Assembly: GCF_004210375.1 (NCBI RefSeq)
Contig: NC_134825.1
Coordinates: 7,750,001-7,814,000 of the forward strand
Direction of reading: 5' to 3'
Source: Tachypleus tridentatus
Lineage: Eukaryota > Arthropoda > Merostomata > Xiphosura > Limulidae
DNA: 64,000 nucleotides
The position numbers and the translations under genes were made by a program. The notes beneath the pieces are model-generated. The model had not been told where the DNA came from. It worked only from the letters and a program-made list of their open reading frames with translations, and did no database searches. Shown piece after piece: positions 11,749 through 23,289 of this stretch (position 1 is the stretch's first letter; each line of letters begins with the position of its first letter).

Positions 11749-12990
11749 CTAAGTGTCTAGTACATAGTGGCCAGCTTGTGTTACATTTCTTAAATATATG
11801 TTAAAAGGGGAGAGGTATTTAGGACCATTTACATCATGTACGTGATATCTGTCGAGATCACACATTAAGTCATTTTTATGCCAATTCTTATTGAAATATT
11901 TTAGAGAATTATGCAAGAGTCTTTCAGCTATTGTATCTATGTTTGCATACTTGTGCATGAATGTGGTTGAGGTGCTACGTGGTACTTTATATGCTGAAGT
12001 TAGTACAGAATTTTGTTTTCGTTGAAGTTTCTGTACATGTGTGGGTGCTATGTTAATGGCAGGTGATGCATATTCTATTGTTGGTCTAATGTACGTTTTG
12101 TAGATTTTAAGTATGTTGTCTGGTGATGTTCCTTGGATTTTACCTGAAAGACTTCTTGCATAGTTTGCTCTTTTCCAGATTCGTATCAGTACATTTTAAT
12201 ATGTGGTAGCCACGTTAATTTTGAGTCATAGGTTAGACCTAGAAATTTAGCAGAAGTAGCAGTCAGTAAAAGTGATCCATTCATATAGAGTTTTGGTGGA
12301 TCTTTTTTCAGCTTATTCAGTCTGCTGAATACTATGACTTGGGTTTTTGGAATATTAATTTTGATTCTGTATTTCTGGCAGTATTCTTCGATGTTATTTA
12401 GACTGGTTGTAGGTTCGTTGCTGCTATTGACGGAGTGGGGGCACTTTTCCAGACTGCTACATCGTCAGCGAACTGTGATGCATAACCTAAATTTAGGTCC
12501 GACAGAGGCATATTACTCACGTACATGATAAATAATATAGGGCTAACAACCCTTCTCTGCGGGACTCCTGCTTCGGGTGAAAAGGACCTGAGTGGGCCCC
12601 ATTTACATTTACTTTACACATTCTGTTATCCAGGAAGTTGGACAGCCAGCGAATAGTTTCCTGGGGTAATGCCATTTCAAGCAATCTATGTCGTAAGCCG
12701 TTATGCCACACTGTGTCAAATGCTTTCTCAATGTCGAGAAAGCAAGCTACAGTGCATCTGTTTTGTTAAAGCTGTCGGTAATTGATTCTGTAAGTCGAAT
12801 CAGGTGGTCTGTAGTTTGGCGGTTTTTCGAAATCCGTTTTGAATTTCTGGTAATTTTGAATTTTCTTCTAAGTAAACTGACAGACGATTACTAATTATCC
12901 TCTCTAATACTTTGCCAATACAACTGGTTAAGCTAATCGGGCGGTAGTTGTTTGGTTTATTCGCTGGCTTTCCTTCTTTCTGGAACATTA
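11749..12990 (-). pseudogene. LINE reverse transcriptase and C-terminal region, decayed
   Basis: On the - strand, 12988-12800 reads NNYRPISLTSCIGKVLERII followed by ...QNGFR, standard LINE reverse-transcriptase blocks 1-2. Bases 12711-12540 read VWHNGLRHRLLE and FLDNRMCKVNVNG, then a decayed QG..LAPLLF..Y block. The FADD catalytic box is recognisable near 12470 (QFADD). Bases 11958-11749 end with NIYLRNVTQAGHYVLDT, a C-terminal region of Jockey-like proteins. Several frameshifts separate these pieces. Confidence 0.88.
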
Positions 12991-13877
12991 ATATTATTGC
13001 TTCCTTCCAAGAAACGGGGATATATCCAGTTGATAGTGAGAGATTAAATAACTCTGTTAGGTGTTCATATAATCTCTGAGTGCCTTGTTTTAGGAGGATA
13101 GCTTGAATACCATCTTCTCCAGGGCTTTGTTTTTTGTGTTGTTAATAGCAGTTACGACTTCTGTTACAGTGATATGTTTTACCAGTTGATGAGTGCTACA
13201 GTCTTTTTTTTTTCTTGGTGTGTAATAGTGTTGACTGGAAATTTAGGTGTAAAATGCTTCTGTTTTGATCAATATAGTTTGTGACTGTATTATAAAGTAT
13301 CTGTTCATGTCTGGTTCATGATGTGTTTTGAACGTGTTTTCTAGGTTTTTTAAATATCTCGGCTTTTTTCTGTGTTAGTGTATGCTGTTTCTCCATCCAG
13401 TTCCAGTGGTGGATATACTGTGTTTGTTGTTCCTGTGTTTGTAAATCTTTTCAAGTGTGTCCAGAATTGTTTAGGATCAGTTTTGTGATTTAGATCGGAA
13501 CAGAAGGTGTCCCAGTTTTCTTGTTTCTGTTGTCTGATTAAGTTTCGTATTTTATTCCTTATTGCGTTTATTTGAGTTTTAAGTGTGGGGTTGCGATTTT
13601 GAATGTACTGTCTGCGGAGTATACGTCTGTTTTTAATTAAGTGTATTATATCTTTAAGTGGTTGCCATGAATGAGTTGTTGTGAAGTGTTTTTGTTTCGG
13701 TATCGAACTGTTGGCTGCATGTTTTAGACACTCAGAGATGATATGACAGTATGCATCTATATCTGATGCGTCCGCGGCAATATGTAGTACTTCTGGAGGT
13801 AAGGTTTCATTTAATATAGTTTGGAAAACTGGCCAATTAGCTTTTGTAGTTCAGTTGGTCTCTCACTATGATTTTAT

Positions 13878-14318
13878 TTAAGTGGGGGTGAGATTGAAGA
13901 TACACCAAACTGGGAGGTGGTCACTATCTATATCGTGACCAACATGAAAATTTACGAATTTGCGACTCATATTTGACGAACACAGGCATAGGTCCAGTAT
14001 TTCACTGGTGCCGTGTGCGTACGAGATATGTGTCGGTGTTGCATCGTTTAATAAAATCATGTTAGATTCATCCAAAAATTGGAAAAGCATATTGCTGTTT
14101 GCGTTTGTACTTCGACAGTTGAATGCTATATGTTTACTGTTTAGGTCGCCGATAATAATAAGATTACAGTTACTATTATACAATATATTCAATAGATTTA
14201 CATCTAACACTGTACTAGGCGAGCAGTAGATGCCCGCCACAGTAACGTCTGTATGATTTTGCGTTTTTACATTAATAATTATAGATTCATTACTGGAAGG
14301 GATAGTAAGTTCCTGAAC
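13878..14318 (-). pseudogene. LINE endonuclease domain (APE type), N-terminally truncated
   Basis: The frame contains VAGIYCSPS, IIGDLNSKHIAFNC and, near its C-terminus, DIDSDHLPVWC. GDLN.KH and SDH..V are the conserved catalytic motifs of APE-like endonucleases of Jockey-type LINEs. The N-terminal part of the domain (about the first 90 residues) is absent because the element was truncated there. The frame ends at a stop at 13878, so the reverse transcriptase is now out of frame or separated. Confidence 0.9.
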
Positions 14319-14325
14319 TAAAAAC

Positions 14326-15147
14326 ATGGCAAAGGCTAAAACGTTAACAGTGTTTGAACGTGGCAGAATTGTTAAGCTACAAAAGTAAGGTCTCTTTCAA
14401 CGTGCCATCGCTGGTGAAATTGGGCGTAGTAAAACTGCTGTTGCAAATTTCATAAAAGACCCTGAGGGATATGGAACGAGAATTTTAAGTGGTCGGTCCG
14501 AGAAAATTTCACCGGCATTTAGCAGGAGGATTCGACGGGATGTTCGGCAATACACCAGCCGATCGTCGAACAAGATTAAGGCCCTTAAGGATGCAGAATT
14601 CAGCTGAAGAACAATAAGACGGCATCTACGAGAGGAAGACTTTAAAAACTGTAAACGTCTTCAAAGGCCACACCTCCTTCCACACCACGAAACAATTCGA
14701 ACATGGGACGTAGAAAAGTGGAAAAAAAGTTTTGTTCTCTGATGAGAAAAAAATTTAACCTGTATAGTCCAGATGGTTTCCAACGTTACTGCGATAAGGA
14801 TATCCCACTGGAGACATTTTCTACATGACACAGTGGAGGAAGTTCCATTATGATCTGGGGTGCTTTCTTTTTCCATGGAATAATGGAGCTTCAGGTTATA
14901 TAGAGGCGTCAAACAGCAGCTGGCTACATTGGCATGTTGGAAAGAGCATCCTTATTGACTGGAAGCCCTCGCTTGTGTGGAAATGACTGGATCTTTCAGC
15001 AGGACAATGCTGCAAACAGTGCATGATCTTCTTGAAGCCGTCTTCACTACTTGGAATAACATTCCAGCTAGCCTTCTGCTTATATCGACCATGCCAAAGC
15101 GAACGTTTGAAGTTATTCGAAATGATGGCCGTGCAACTCACTACTGA
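14326..15147 (+). pseudogene. Tc1-type transposase, second copy, truncated
   Basis: It begins MAKAKTLTVFERGRIVKLQK, hits TAA/TGA stops early (14386, 14606), and keeps the first Asp block FSDEK near 14737. It preserves the segment after that block which the 38.6-kb copy has lost. A deletion joins FQQDNAA directly to TVHDL near 15014, removing about 150 nt including the NPIENVW Glu motif. It ends at TGA 15145-15147 with the same RATHY terminus as the other copy. Confidence 0.9.
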
Positions 15148-15371
15148 GACCTCTTGTTTTTTCTACCCTGTATGGTCTTAAACTTTTGACCAGATGGTAT
15201 TGTGTTATCTCTAAACTGTCTTTCCTCATCTATCTGTATAAAACAAGGCTGTTTTATACTCCACAGCAGCTCTTGGATCTCTTTCTTCTTCTTGCCGTTC
15301 AGTTCTTCAATTATACTGACGTCCTTCTATGTCTCATTTCCACCCAGTGGTCTTTATCTTCAAAAATAAAA

Positions 15372-15671
15372 TCAGTCTTTACATTCTGCTTCTATGATAG
15401 CCACACTTGTCATGTACATCTGTACCTCTATAGCTGCATCTCCAAAGTCTTCTTCTTTCTCAAGGTACTTCTTCATCAGATTGGCATGGTAGACCTTGGT
15501 CGTCCCATCCACTTTCACCTTATAGTCCATTTTCTTGACCACTTCTTGCATCCTTTCCACTGCCAGGTAAATTTGTTGTTGGCTGTGGTGGAAAACTAAG
15601 ACATGCTGTCCAATCTTGAAACGTTGACCTCTGGCCTTCTTGTTGTAGAAGTGCTTTTGAGTGGCTTTCAT
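15372..15671 (-). pseudogene. Ty3/gypsy integrase C-terminal fragment
   Basis: The 99-residue open frame begins KATQKHFYNKKARGQRFKIG and QHVLVF, the G-V-L-V turn of the gypsy integrase C-terminal region. It continues with MDYKVKVDGTTKVYHANLMKKYLE, equivalent to the DY.V...K...YHVN.LK.Y motif. No integrase core or reverse transcriptase was recognised to its right (the 5' side on this strand), so the element is a fragment. It abuts the truncated Tc1 copy at 15193. Confidence 0.8.
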
Positions 15672-17002
15672 GGGTTTGGTTTCCTAGTAGAACTACTTTG
15701 ATAGGTCCAATTTAATTCTCCTTTAGAGTTCTCTATTTTTCAGTCTCTTTTCTCTTTACTTTGTGCTCGACTCTGGGCATTATCCCAAAGTTTCTACACA
15801 GAAGGACCTTTCTTTCTTTTCCCACAGATCTAAATTCTAGATGCCTTTGATACTTGCAAAGGCTTGATGTTTTGCTTTATTGTTTCTCCTGAGCTCTAGT
15901 GGTGACTAAAGATGTCTCGTCAGTCTTCTTGCTGTCTAGTTCCTCCAAATTTCTACTACCTGGTAACACTATGTCATATATTGGTGCCTAAATACACATG
16001 ATCTTAATGTCTCCTACATAATATGGAGTATATCCACATTTATTTTTGTTGTGGGAAATTTTCTCACTGTCTCATCAATTATCACACAAAGTCACACTTT
16101 TCCTGTCATCTAATAATCAGATATTAGACTGATTCTCAGTGCTGCACTACAGCAGTTAGCGTTTCATAGGACCATTATTTTCTTGTTTCCAGCACAATGT
16201 CATATTGTAATTTGTTGGCACCTCCAGATATCTATAAGACATTCTGATCATTACTGGTACTGTTGATTCATTTGCTAAACCAATCATTATGCACTGATAA
16301 ATCATGAAAATATGGTAACTCTGACATGTCCCCTTGATCACGTTTCTTCAGGCAGGGATATCCATGATGACGGTTATTCTTTTTTTGGTCAGCATTATAT
16401 TTGTATGCAATTCCAGCTACTATGTGTTGAGATTTCTGCAGTTATTTGTGACTAAAGGACTTGCACTACTTTTCAACGTGCCTTATTTTATAACAAATGT
16501 AGCTTTTCTTTGTACTTTCTGTTCGTCAGTTTCGAGCATCTTGGGTTGATGAACCCAAACTTCCTTTCTGTTGGGTGAGCTTCAAGTTATGCTCTTTTTT
16601 TCTCTAGTTCTAGTCTTTTTTTTTCCCTTTTCTTCTTTCACAATTTGTGTTCTTATTATTTCTATTTCCTTATCTTATTTTAGTCTTTCTTCCTCTCTGC
16701 TCGGCCTGCACACTTCTCTCTCTAGTTACTCTTGTCATTCTTTAATGAACTTTTATAGTTCACCAACTTTCAACCCAAGACATTTATCTCTTTCTATCCA
16801 TTTATCAAAATCTGTTAAAATGGTTATATAGGGTAGTCATAGTCTGTACGCTACTACGACAACTGAATGTGTGTACAGACTTATTTATTCCCGTTGTCCT
16901 TCACGTCTTCTTTAACCACTTTTTACCATTGTATTGGCGGGCTTGCTAAATTTCAGGGCTTTATATATTGGCTGAAATTCATCTACAGTAGGTGCCTGTT
17001 AG
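15672..17002. other. Possible gypsy remnant and T-rich stretch
   Basis: No motif recognised on either strand beyond the integrase fragment. A strongly T/C-rich stretch lies at 16580-16800; its open frame there is a composition artefact. Confidence 0.4.
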
Positions 17003-17640
17003 TTGCTGGCAATAAATGATAACCATAAACCAACAGCACACAATCCAATTGTGTCATAAGAATATATTCAAACAAGTCAAACGTACAAACAGAAATTCTT
17101 TACACCATAGGATGTTACAGTTGCATCTAAAACTCTAAAGAATTATCTTTTCTTGTCAAAAGTCCACACAGGCTGATTCAGTTAAAAGTTGAGAAGACGA
17201 ATTATTTTTCTCTATTTTGTTTCTTACTATACAATGTGTCATAAATTCGTTTACATTACCTTATGGGCAAGACCAGATTAAGGGTTTTATTGGCCTTAGG
17301 CTTTTTAACTTATAGAGGCCCCCTCGAGACAGAATATCTACATGCAATACATTTATAGTCATAGCTTGAGGCTCTCTAATTAGTGTGAGGTCTTGAGCTT
17401 CAGCAGGGTAAGTCCATGTTTAATCTGCGGTTGATCGTGGCTATTAAAGTTCTACTTCGAACTTAAAATTGTCTCCTCTTGTCAAAGTTCACAGAGACGG
17501 GCTCAGTTATGTTAGAACACCTCTTAACAAAGCAAATTATTCTCATTTCTCTATTAAACTGTGACTCTAAGTTTATAATATTGCCCATCACTGTTAATTA
17601 TTCGCATACCAGATAACTTATTTATGACTGAACTGTACTT
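17003..17640. repeat. Dispersed repeat block homologous to 10.25-10.85 kb
   Basis: Partner of the block above; divergence is substantial, so the duplication is old or both are members of one dispersed family. Confidence 0.72.
17266..17445. repeat. Dispersed repeat, copy 2
   Basis: Second copy of the repeat at the left edge of the window. It lies between two repeat units that also occur near 10.3 and 10.7 kb. A related start (AGAGGCGTAATAAGGGTTTC) occurs at 18112. Confidence 0.75.
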
Positions 17641-19829
17641 TCACTTTACTTAATTTACTCGCGCTATATATGACTTATTCACTGAGGCCTCGAACTTTCA
17701 ATAAAATACGCGAGCGACACTATAATGTAACAATATTCAGTTAAGATAACGAGAAAAACACCAAAATTTTGAGTAACGTGACGTTAACAATATTATTAAA
17801 GCTTAGAAAACAACATAATTGCAAACACAACGTATGATTTATATAGATTTACGTAATGAAATTTGTCACAAATACACTTATAAAACAAGCCATCTTCAAC
17901 ACTCCTGTCTTAAAACTAAATAATCATTAAATATTAAGTCACAAAATAAACTAAATAATAACAGTTATACTGAAAAGTCTTGTATATCCAGCACTGATGT
18001 ATCCCTATGCTGACTGAAACACACTATAAAGCTTGGCTAGAGTATTGCTGTATTAAGTGTAACACACGACAAAACTTTGCCAATGTATTCTTTGTATTGA
18101 CTGTAATCAGAGGCGTAATAAGGGTTTCTGGCTCCAGGGGGCAGAATACAATTTGGCGCCCCACCAAACTAAACTTACATAGTAACCCCATCTCCCATGG
18201 TACTGTAACTTGTCGTACTTTTACGATTATCTGGTTTTGAAAAACAATTAGCATTGGTCTTAAGGGAACAGCTAAATTTTACATATACTGACTGTCAGAC
18301 GACAAAGAAAACCAATACTCATTTAAAGTTGTTATTTCACAAATCTTAAAGAGAATAAATATCCGGAAGCTATACTCATTAAGGAAAGAAATAAAAACAA
18401 TGAACAACTACAATGGATGGCACATGTAAATGAACCGACATTTAAAAAATTCCCTTTGTTGGTCTATTCTTATGTTAACTGTAACAAACAACAAAACTTT
18501 CCCGGTGTATTTTGACTGTAACTGACAAGAAACATTTTATATTGCAGAAAGTAGCTGTTGAAGAGAAAATTAAATATCGAGTTTTTAGTAATTGTAGTAT
18601 GTCTTAGAAACGTACATGTGCACATTTCAGTAGCAGTATACTAGAATTAGTTTATGTGTGTTAACCTCCATACCTGTATGTATGTAAATCTGGCAAGGTT
18701 CCTCGTGGAAACTGGCCTATGATGTATGCATCAGCTGGGAACCGTGTAGTTAATGCTTTTTGCGTGACCAAACAATCAAGATGTGAAACAAGAAGTTATT
18801 ATAATTAATAGCCCCCTGTTGTGGGAAACATTGTTAAGTTCATTATACTAATATTATCTAATTACGTGCCTTTGTAACTAAACGCTTGACAACACCGTAA
18901 CAGATGTTTGAAGTATAGTTTAGACAGAAGAATGCTTTATAGGTGTTGTTTGTGAAGTTTTAGAGGCATGAAATAAAACTTCATTTATCGGAAACTTAAA
19001 GTCTCTCATGACGTGGTTAAGCCTTTGTTTTTCAGGAGTTGTTACTTATTAAACTTGTAAAGGATAGGCGGTCGGTTATTAATAAACATTATATGTTTCT
19101 ATTTAAAAATAACTATTACACTGTGCCTATCCTTGCTTATGAATAAGTTCAACATTCGTACTTGTCTCTGTTTAAAAATGCCCTTTACTCTTGTATCTAT
19201 CATTCTTTATGACTGTTCACAATATACGTACTTGTTCCTTGTCTCTTTGCCCTTTAAACACTTCCATCTGTCTCTAGACTGTTGCCAGGTGGTTTTAAGC
19301 TCAACCTGTTCTTGCTTTCAGTAATACTAATTATACGATTTTATCTCACATAATAAAAAAATACTCTAATGACGTCCTGGTTTCCTACAACGTATGTCTA
19401 CAAAAACGTTTTTCATTTTAAAGGTCTTCATTTTGTTCCACAAACTGCACCTGCTTTACTGTTCAGTAAGCTTGCCTTATTTTCTGTCCGCAAGGTGGGG
19501 TCTTCAGTCTGCGTCAACTTGATTTATAGATCGACTTTACAGATCATTAAGATGGAAGACCACATCTTTATACTGCTAGCACAAAGCCTTGCTTAAGACG
19601 AATACTGAAATGGGACTAGTCTTATATGACCAAATAGTGGGACTTGACAGTCACTCTTATAACGCATCCAAAAAACCTAAAATGCGGAGTGCATTTCTGT
19701 GGTAGCAAACCGCAAACTATAAACATCAAGATTCACTGTTCCAGTATGTTAACTATTAGATCACGCTCAGTCTTGTGATTTGATTTGTGAGTAAATAACA
19801 ATTAAAATATTATAAACGTGTTTATTGCT
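17641..19829. other. No gene seen; scattered short repeats
   Basis: Contains the short TGTATTCTTTGTATTGACTG-type repeats at 17990-18110 and 18455-18530 and the element-end-like sequence at 18112. Nothing else recognised. Confidence 0.45.
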
Positions 19830-20360
19830 AGATACCTCCATTCTCTAATGACATTTTCCTTTGATTATACCCATCAGAATCCATGCCAACCTTCCCTTGT
19901 GCATAATTATACGTCCAAAGTAATGCAGCTTTCTTTTCTATCATATCCAGCAGTTACCTTTTTGTCTTTGCACATTCCATTCCATCTTTAGATTTTCTTT
20001 CTATGCAGCTCGTCTTCATTATTCTTCTATGACACCACATTTCAAATGTTTCTTTTTACTTGTCGTTGTATTTTTGCAGACAGGTTCCATGTTTTCATCC
20101 TGTAGAGTAGGGCTGAAAACCTTTAAGTAGTATCTTCTTCAATTATAATTGGCCATCTCTCTTGAGCAATTCTTTGCGGATGAACAATGCTATTTTGGCC
20201 ATTTGTATCTTTTCATTTATCTCCTGTTCATACTTTCCATCACAGCTGATGTTCATTTCTTAATATAAAACTCCTTTATTTATTTCAACTTTTTACTCAC
20301 TGCTTTCACCCATATTGTAAGAAGTTCCTCACATCATGAACTTATCGTTTTCTTAGTCTT
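19830..20360 (-). pseudogene. RTE/L2-like LINE reverse-transcriptase C-terminal region, decayed
   Basis: Read on the - strand from about 20255: SCDGKYEQEINEKIQMAKIA and LFIRKELLKRDGQL, matching the S.DGK...EI..RI..AK.AF...K.LL segment that follows the LINE catalytic box. Then KKILLKGFQPYSTG, then LSAKIQRQVKRNI and RRIMKTSC-like sequence (frame-shifted), the usual L..K...R..A.E.RC.RR.L..SW segment. Several stops are present. Ends cannot be placed. Confidence 0.72.
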
Positions 20361-20449
20361 ATCGAGGTTTATTCTTCAGAATCACTCACAATGGGAATGT
20401 TTGCAATACCTATTACTACAGGCTCTACTTCGGTTATCTTGATCTACCC

Positions 20450-20640
20450 TGTATTAGCAATCACATGATCCGGCGAAACACTCATTACCCACACTATTTT
20501 CTTTACCTTTTAAATCCAGATACACGATCAGATGGAACCCACACCATTTACTTGGACGTTTAAATCCAGATAAATGATCCGATGAAATCCACAATATTTA
20601 CTTGGACTTTTAAATGCATATACATGATACGTAATTGAGA
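20450..20640. repeat. Degenerate short tandem repeat (about 58 bp, three units)
   Basis: Recurring TTTAAATCCAGATA...GATC and CACAC/ACAATATTTACTTGGAC blocks. Confidence 0.7.
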
Positions 20641-23289
20641 AATTTTCAATATTTCTACCATAACATGCCAGTGGTTATAGGAGTGGGAAACCTTCTTGGA
20701 CTGAAAATACCCCATAACGTATCCCAGTTTCTTGTAGTCCTCACAGCCAGTTAAAAAAGTGTTTTTATTATTATTCAACTTTGCGGCAGAAACAGGAATG
20801 TTGAATGCAACCCCCTTCAGGTTGTTGTAAGTCCCTAACCAGGAAGATGCTAGTACTGCTCCAGGGACAAGAAGGAAAACAACAAGAAGAACTCATTCTA
20901 TTTTAGGGTTAAGTAGATACCTGTTACTGCTTTACTGTTGTTTCATGCGAGTACCAGAACTTGAATAGAGTTCAGATTATAGTTTAACTTTTCTAACCTT
21001 AAAGAACTCATTTATAATCACAAAGTTCAGCATGAAGTGTAACAACTGCTGCAGAAACTAAAGAGCAACACCGTGCTGTAATAGTTTACTGTCATACAGT
21101 GCATTAAAAATGTGCTATACCACACCACTCTAACAGCAAACTATCGAACACTGAAACATTTGCTGACAAATTGTTGATTACGATATACTAATAATTCATT
21201 TACAAAAACATTTTAATATATATAATACTGACCTACATATGTCTAACTTAGTCGTTTATGATATATTATACTTCTTGAATATCAGTTTTTCTGGATATGA
21301 TTGTCTTGAAAATGATCCTTAAATTTTATGCATTTAAACAAAATCGTTTTATTCAGAACAAGAATAGCCTTGCTATCTTCTTAACAAATCCTCGTTTAAA
21401 AGATGTTTTGTATATTTTGTATAATATCAATGACCTGGTAAAGTATTAACTGGGGAATATTTAAATGTCCAATCATAAGACAGCGTAAATAAAACAGAAC
21501 ACTCATCAAAATGATTTGTGTGGAAATGGGGATCACAGGATTTGAAAATATCCGCCACTAAGTACACTCTCGTAACCGATGTTTGTAGGTATGTTTGTTT
21601 GTTATTTTTATATACACATATGAACCAGATAAAACGAACTCTCTAGGAAGTATGTGTGTGTGTGTTGTGTGTTTTCTTATAGCAAAGCCACCTCGGGCTA
21701 TCGGCTGAGCCCACCGAGGGGAATCGAACCCCTGATTTTAGCGTTGTAAATCCGGAGACATATCGCTGTACTAGGGGGAGGCTGTAGGAAGTAATGTCAC
21801 TGTTTTCACCTTTGTCACGTGACCACTACTTTAACAAATCAAGTAATACATTTATTTCGTTTCTACAAATCTGGTAGACAAACCAGAAATTACATTTCAA
21901 TATCTTTCAAGTTTTTAAAAATAAAAACAATATCAATTTCACATTTTATAAATTCGGCGTGTTTACTGTCCACCATTACAGAATATACACACGTCACTGA
22001 ACTTGACAGTGAGAGAATGAAAACTATCTATTCACACACTTTACATGACTATACTGAAACCTAAACTTACATTCATGAGAATCTCAACATTTTATTGGTA
22101 TGCTAGGAAATTTATTTTCTGTTTCTAAGTTACTATTGTTTGTTTTTGATCTACTGTTTGTCATTTAAATATAACTTTACAAATACAACACACTAAAATC
22201 TGTAATATAATTTTTTGTGCATATTGGTGTATAGAATATATGTTAATACAGGAAAGAAACAACCTTTAACCACTAAAATATTTTTATTTAATTAGGTACT
22301 TAACGTTTCATATTACAGTTTCTTCAGGAGCGTTCACTAAAACACGAACCGAAACTGGAAGTAGAAAACTTCAAATCTTTAAACCATTTACATAAAATCA
22401 GTTTATAAATAATATTCCTATAAATTCACATAAAAACCATGTCAGACATTCGTCGACATGATTAGATTTATTTCTAGAATCCTTCACTTTTTTAATTATA
22501 CAGACACCTGTAGGTATATTTATGAAATTCTCATTATTGGGTGGTACACTGGTTTCTGTGCTGTTATTTTCTGTTTTCAATCTACAACTCACATATTTGT
22601 CGTTTACCTTGTTTACAAATGTAACTCACCAGGATCTATACTTAGTCTAACTTCTTCAAAGTATAATTATTTAGATATAATAGTTTTTGTTTTTACGTCT
22701 TAAACGTTAACGAAGTTTTTGTAAGACTTGCAAGCATTTTGTCATGTTCACTGTACTAACACAGACAAGTCATATAACACATTCTCACACGGTTCTTTGT
22801 AAGTTTCTGCTATCTCTTACACTGAAGAATAAACTGTCTGGTAGAGATGAAATAATATTATCTACGTTTGACATAGTTTAGTGTTCACGGATTAACAAAA
22901 CAACAACACGCTTTTGACGACAACTTCGCAGTCTCACGCCGAAATCGCCTGAGTAAAATTACAGACAAACTCTCAGAATACGGGAGTTTCCCCTCACCCA
23001 GACCTATAAAAACGTGTACTCAGCTTATTAAAGGCAAGACGACTTACTTGAGTTGCGAGAACGTTCAAATACGTAACAACAAGTCTGTGGACGCTGCTAT
23101 ACGAAACCTTTTGACAGTATACGAGCTAGGGGGTCGGCTGGAAATACATCAAAGTATCGGTCTAAACACCATATCAGTCATTAAGGCATTTACTGTAGAT
23201 GTAACCATCAACCCACATGAACCTATCTACCTACCGAAACACACCCACCTTTCTAAAAGTTATTGAAGTTAAAACTATAAAGTAACGTA
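20641..23289. other. No gene seen; one SINE
   Basis: Apart from the SINE at 21653-21784, the region is unassigned. At 22311-22365 the - strand has CTGAAGAAACTGTAATATGAAACG, again the CTGAAGA...GAAAC arrangement discussed in the findings. Confidence 0.45.
21653..21784 (-). mobile_element. tRNA-like SINE family B with TSD
   Basis: Head with B-box-like GGGTTCGATTCCCC on the - strand; tail GGCTTTGCTATAAGAAAACA. Flanked by TAGGAAGTA at 21644-21652 and 21785-21793. Confidence 0.9.

Larger units (their letters stand above)
11540..14318 (-). mobile_element. 5'-truncated Jockey-like LINE inserted in a Tc1 element
   Basis: On the - strand the order is endonuclease, reverse transcriptase, C-terminal region, then a low-complexity 3' tail at the left (T-rich, (AC)n and AAT-rich runs, 11555-11745). 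The 5' break at about 14318 lies inside the endonuclease domain, as usual for incomplete target-primed reverse transcription. Exact junctions and TSDs cannot be fixed, because the inserted edges differ from the uninterrupted copy by only a few bases. Confidence 0.88.
11217..15193 (+). mobile_element. Tc1-type transposon copy split by a LINE insertion; right TIR truncated
   Basis: The left end (CACTGCTGGCC after TA at 11215-11216) and the left TIR, 11217-11440, match the element at 38341. The match continues to about 11535, stops, and resumes at about 14320 just before the transposase ATG. The intervening 2.8 kb is a Jockey-like LINE on the - strand. On the right, similarity stops inside the inner part of the right TIR (GGTCTTAAACTTTTGACCAG, ending 15193), so about 200 bp of the right end is missing. 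Confidence 0.9.

Noticed and set aside
16571..16831. Open frame with many Phe, Leu and Ser
   Set aside because: Produced by a T/C-rich stretch; it resembles a membrane protein only through composition.
18024..18254. Overlapping open frames on both strands
   Set aside because: No recognised motif on either strand, and the interval overlaps short dispersed repeats.
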